DNA of 7,844 nt from Ignavibacteriaceae bacterium (GTDB taxonomy: Bacteria; Bacteroidota; Ignavibacteria; Ignavibacteriales; Ignavibacteriaceae): positions 1 to 7,844 of the forward strand of contig JARLHB010000147.1 of NCBI GenBank assembly GCA_031292465.1. Direction: 5' to 3'. The notes beneath the pieces are model-generated. The model saw only the letters and a list, made by a program, of their open reading frames with translations. It was not told the DNA's origin and did no database searches. Every line of letters begins with the position of its first letter. Within the stretch, counting starts at the first letter, position 1. The translations under genes were made by a program, and so were the position numbers. This document shows, piece after piece, positions 6,416 through 7,844 of this stretch.

Positions 6416-6428
6416 AGGAGCAGGTGTG
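6416..6428 (+). promoter_or_regulatory. Shine-Dalgarno and GTG start that decide the N terminus
   Basis: AGGAG (6416-6420) is followed by five bases (CAGGT) and GTG at 6426-6428. This is ideal spacing and the best ribosome binding site in the window. It places the start immediately before a hydrophobic leader and removes 47 unconvincing residues encoded from the upstream TTG. Confidence 0.6.
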
Positions 6429-7502
6429 AGAAATTTGATCAGGGTTTTGTTTTTACTTTGTACTTTGGCCTTTGAACTTTGTACTTGCGAAGGGTGCAAA
6501 AGCCCTACAGCACCTAAGGATAACAAGCATCCGGATACAACCAGTAATAGTTTTGTATGGTCTGTTGATACGATAGGTGCTGAAGGAAGTGTGCTTTATG
6601 ATGTAACAATTATAAACGATACCTTAGCATATGCTTCAGGTTCAATATATCTTAGAGATTCTACCGGCAAAAGCGATCTTGCTCATCCATACAATTTCAT
6701 TCTGTGGAATGGGAAAAATTGGACATATTATACCTTGAGATATTTTCCGCCGGGCTCTACCGGTGACAGTGCTTATGGTCCCGGTACCTGTGTATTTGCA
6801 AAAAGTTCAAATGATATATGGATATCTGCAGTTGTTCCATTTCATTTTGATGGATTGAGATGGCAGGCTTTTTACAATACTGGCGCTGATGCAGCAAATA
6901 AGATTTGGGAAGACTCGGATGGGAAACAAATTTATTTTGTCGGAAATAATGGGTTGATTACATATACCTCAGATAAGGGTAATACATGGCAAAATGTAGA
7001 AACAGGTACAACGCTGCCCTTCCAAGATATTTGGGGCGATAACGGGCAGGTGCTGGCCATAGCTTCAAGCCATAATTATGCAGCAAGGCAGCTTTACAGC
7101 CTTCAGGGTAATACAGCAACTGCTATTTCAGACAGCGGGCTGTATTATGTTTTTGGCGGAATTTGGTTTGTTGCTAACACAAAATATTATCTGGCTGGCG
7201 ATGGTATATTTGAAAAATCTTCATTACAGTCACCATCATGGTATAGGCATCCTGTTGGCGAAATTGCAAGTTATTATTCAAATGCCATACGGGGCTCTGG
7301 TATAAATGATATTGTAATAACAGGATCATACGGAGACATTAGTCATTTTAATGGGAAAACCTGGATTGAATATAAACAATTAATTAATACTAATGACCGG
7401 CTGTTAAGTATAAGTATTAAAGATAATATTATAATTGCAGCGGGTTACAGGTATATAGACTATGTCCACAATTATGGCGTAATTTATTTAGGAAGGAGAT
7501 AA
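6426..7502 (+). CDS. Exported YCF48/beta-propeller-like repeat protein, probable lipoprotein
   Basis: From the GTG the protein has 358 residues. A hydrophobic leader (VRNLIRVLFLLCTLAFELC) runs into CEGCKSPTAP. The Cys followed by a Pro/Ser/Thr-rich linker resembles a lipoprotein attachment site, but the residues before it (CEG) are a poor lipobox, and C19, C21 and C24 are all candidates. The rest is built from short beta-rich repeats of the YCF48/propeller kind: SSNDIWIS near 127-134, IYFVGNNGLITYTSDKGNTW at 169-188, and NDIVITGSYGDISHFNGKTW at 294-313, ending AAGYRYIDYVHNYGVIYLGRR. I recall similar proteins as abundant in Ignavibacteria-like genomes under unreliable names such as glucosyltransferase; no glycosyltransferase motif is visible. 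The predicted role is an envelope or surface binding protein of unknown ligand. It has its own promoter and ribosome binding site. Confidence 0.75.
   Translation: MRNLIRVLFLLCTLAFELCTCEGCKSPTAPKDNKHPDTTSNSFVWSVDTIGAEGSVLYDVTIINDTLAYASGSIYLRDSTGKSDLAHPYNFILWNGKNWTYYTLRYFPPGSTGDSAYGPGTCVFAKSSNDIWISAVVPFHFDGLRWQAFYNTGADAANKIWEDSDGKQIYFVGNNGLITYTSDKGNTWQNVETGTTLPFQDIWGDNGQVLAIASSHNYAARQLYSLQGNTATAISDSGLYYVFGGIWFVANTKYYLAGDGIFEKSSLQSPSWYRHPVGEIASYYSNAIRGSGINDIVITGSYGDISHFNGKTWIEYKQLINTNDRLLSISIKDNIIIAAGYRYIDYVHNYGVIYLGRR
6455..6488 (+). repeat. Imperfect 21-nt tandem repeat inside the signal-peptide codons
   Basis: ACTTTGTACTT occurs at 6455-6465 and again at 6476-6486, a 21-nt period with CTTTG wording between the copies. 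In frame it encodes LCTLAFELCTC, the hydrophobic core of the leader. The repeat leaves the frame intact because 21 is a multiple of three. Confidence 0.45.
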
Positions 7503-7510
7503 ATAAGACT

Positions 7511-7560
7511 GGAAAAAAATAATAAAACCGGTTCCGCTGCTGGCGGGCAGCGGATACCGG
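7511..7560 (-). terminator. Intrinsic terminator acting on minus-strand transcripts
   Basis: CCGGT-T-CCGCTGC (7528-7540) pairs with GCAGCGG-AT-ACCGG (7547-7560) around a 6-nt loop, giving 12 paired positions with a small internal bulge. On the minus strand the hairpin is followed directly by TTTTATTATTTTTTT (complement of 7513-7527), a classic U-rich tail. On the plus strand no T-run follows. It would therefore stop a transcript entering from the right edge, although the stem may also protect the 3' end of the plus-strand gene that finishes 26 bp earlier. Confidence 0.65.
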
Positions 7561-7640
7561 CATTTGCATATATTAGGCTAAAGTATAGGTATTTAACAGT
7601 CTGGTAAACTGTTGGTATGCCTTTTATTTGCGAAATTAAA

Positions 7641-7685
7641 ATAACCAATTCCCGCCTCATTTTCCAAGCAGAAAGGAATTGTTAT
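7641..7685. repeat. Bulged inverted repeat
   Basis: ATAACCAATTCC (7641-7652) and GGAATTGTTAT (7675-7685) are reverse complements except for one extra C in the left arm, around a 22-nt centre. The arms flank the Shine-Dalgarno-like AGAAAGGAA before a short open frame, so the structure could hide that site in RNA. No function can be assigned. Confidence 0.35.
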
Positions 7686-7749
7686 GAAATTATTTATTAA
7701 GAACACTGCTGTCCAAAATAAAACGGGAATGGGACAAAAGATTAAATAA
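7684..7749 (+). CDS. Possible 21-codon ORF, doubtful
   Basis: An ATG at 7684 is preceded by GAAAGGAA (7671-7678) with 5-base spacing, a good ribosome binding site. The frame encodes 21 mostly polar, basic residues, MKLFIKNTAVQNKTGMGQKI ending in Lys, then TAA. It lies across two inverted repeats, which makes a repeat element that happens to be open more likely than a real peptide gene. It could also be the broken start of a longer gene. Confidence 0.18.
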   Translation: MKLFIKNTAVQNKTGMGQKIK

Positions 7750-7766
7750 TAATCTAATTTGGACAG
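7709..7766. repeat. Nested inverted repeat, possible end of a small mobile or dispersed element
   Basis: CTGTCCAAA (7709-7717) and TTTGGACAG (7758-7766) are perfect 9-bp reverse complements. Inside them AGATTA (7739-7744) and TAATCT (7750-7755) form a second stem with a 5-nt loop, and a further GTCC/GGGAC similarity lies in between. Both arms being near stable secondary structure suggests a MITE-like or REP-like unit. No transposase is visible in the window. Confidence 0.35.
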
Positions 7767-7768
7767 AT

Positions 7769-7844
7769 TTAATAAAACTCTGATTTCAGACCCTTGCTAG
7801 AATAAACTTTCCTGTCTACTTTCGATACTAAAATCTGCATGGGG
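7769..7844 (-). CDS. Possible C-terminal fragment of a minus-strand gene cut by the window edge
   Basis: On the minus strand one frame is open from the right edge to a TAA at 7771-7769, giving 24 residues (PMQILVSKVDRKVYSSKGLK and four more). Its only support is its position: a strong minus-strand terminator lies about 210 bp downstream, so some minus-strand transcript should come from this side. No family is recognisable and the length is within chance expectation. Confidence 0.18.
   Translation of the reverse strand, partial: PMQILVSKVDRKVYSSKGLKSEFY

Larger units (their letters stand above)
7503..7844. other. 342-bp region without a convincing gene; stacked inverted repeats
   Basis: No open frame of useful length covers this stretch on either strand. 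From left to right it contains a strong GC hairpin (7528-7560) and a small hairpin AACAGT/ACTGTT (7595-7600/7608-7613) followed by CCTTTTATTT. It then has a bulged inverted repeat (7641-7685) and a nested inverted repeat (7709-7766). The density of symmetries is higher than anywhere else in the window except 3341-3387. Confidence 0.6.

Noticed and set aside
6285..6425. TTG-initiated 47-residue extension of the propeller-like protein
   Set aside because: The TTG overlaps a TTGACA promoter box and the extension would bury the export signal; the GTG with AGGAG is better supported.
7078..7305. 75-codon plus-strand frame inside the propeller-like gene
   Set aside because: It is out of frame with the real gene, whose NDIV/NGKTW repeats run through the same bases.
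7591..7690. Integron attC-like site
   Set aside because: ATTTAAC resembles an R-box core, but no matching GTTRRRY partner at the other end and no integrase gene is seen.
1..7844. CRISPR array, tRNA or rRNA genes
   Set aside because: No regularly spaced identical repeats, no cloverleaf with a recognisable T-arm (GTTCRA), and no rRNA-like conserved stretch was found on either strand.

Overview
The window is AT-rich, mostly tightly packed DNA. It suggests a member of the Bacteroidota/Ignavibacteriota/Chlorobi neighbourhood. The reasons are weak or absent Shine-Dalgarno sequences at most starts, short Bacteroidota-like SpoU and AlbA_2 proteins, TPR proteins with a C-terminal IPGAG(K/Q)xY membrane module, and a YCF48-like surface protein ending in GRR. 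This placement rests on protein style only, not on a database comparison.

Left part (1-1577, + strand): the last 35 codons of an unidentified gene, then a monofunctional peptidoglycan glycosyltransferase (MtgA, GT51), then 7 bases later a small AlbA_2/Schlafen-type protein with a winged-helix tail. A convergent minus-strand pair follows (3237 down to 1586): rlmN and a short SpoU-family RNA 2'-O-methyltransferase, 23 bp apart. These look like a two-gene RNA-modification unit.

Middle (3238-3982): about 745 bp without an intact gene. It holds a cluster of three dyad symmetries (3341-3387) and a heavily decayed acyl-CoA dehydrogenase. That pseudogene has an N-terminal piece, a C-terminal piece, a large internal deletion, frameshifts and a nonsense codon. 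It is followed by a G/C-rich hairpin repeat (3941-3980) placed directly at the start of the next gene.

Right part (3983-6201, + strand): a tightly coupled three-gene operon. It has a YidD-like protein with an apparent signal peptide, then two TPR proteins that share the order signal peptide, TPRs, IPGAG(K/Q)xY motif and two hydrophobic segments. The genes meet by a 4-bp ATGA overlap and a directly abutting TAA/ATG. This is the most system-like part of the window: an envelope module in which a YidD-type domain is uncoupled from the usual rpmH-rnpA-yidD-yidC locus.

A separate transcription unit follows, with a TTGACA-17-TAATAT promoter, a good Shine-Dalgarno and a GTG start. It encodes an exported repeat (YCF48/beta-propeller-like) protein. 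The last 342 bp hold stacked inverted repeats, including a strong hairpin whose U-rich tract lies on the minus strand. It should therefore terminate transcription arriving from beyond the right edge.
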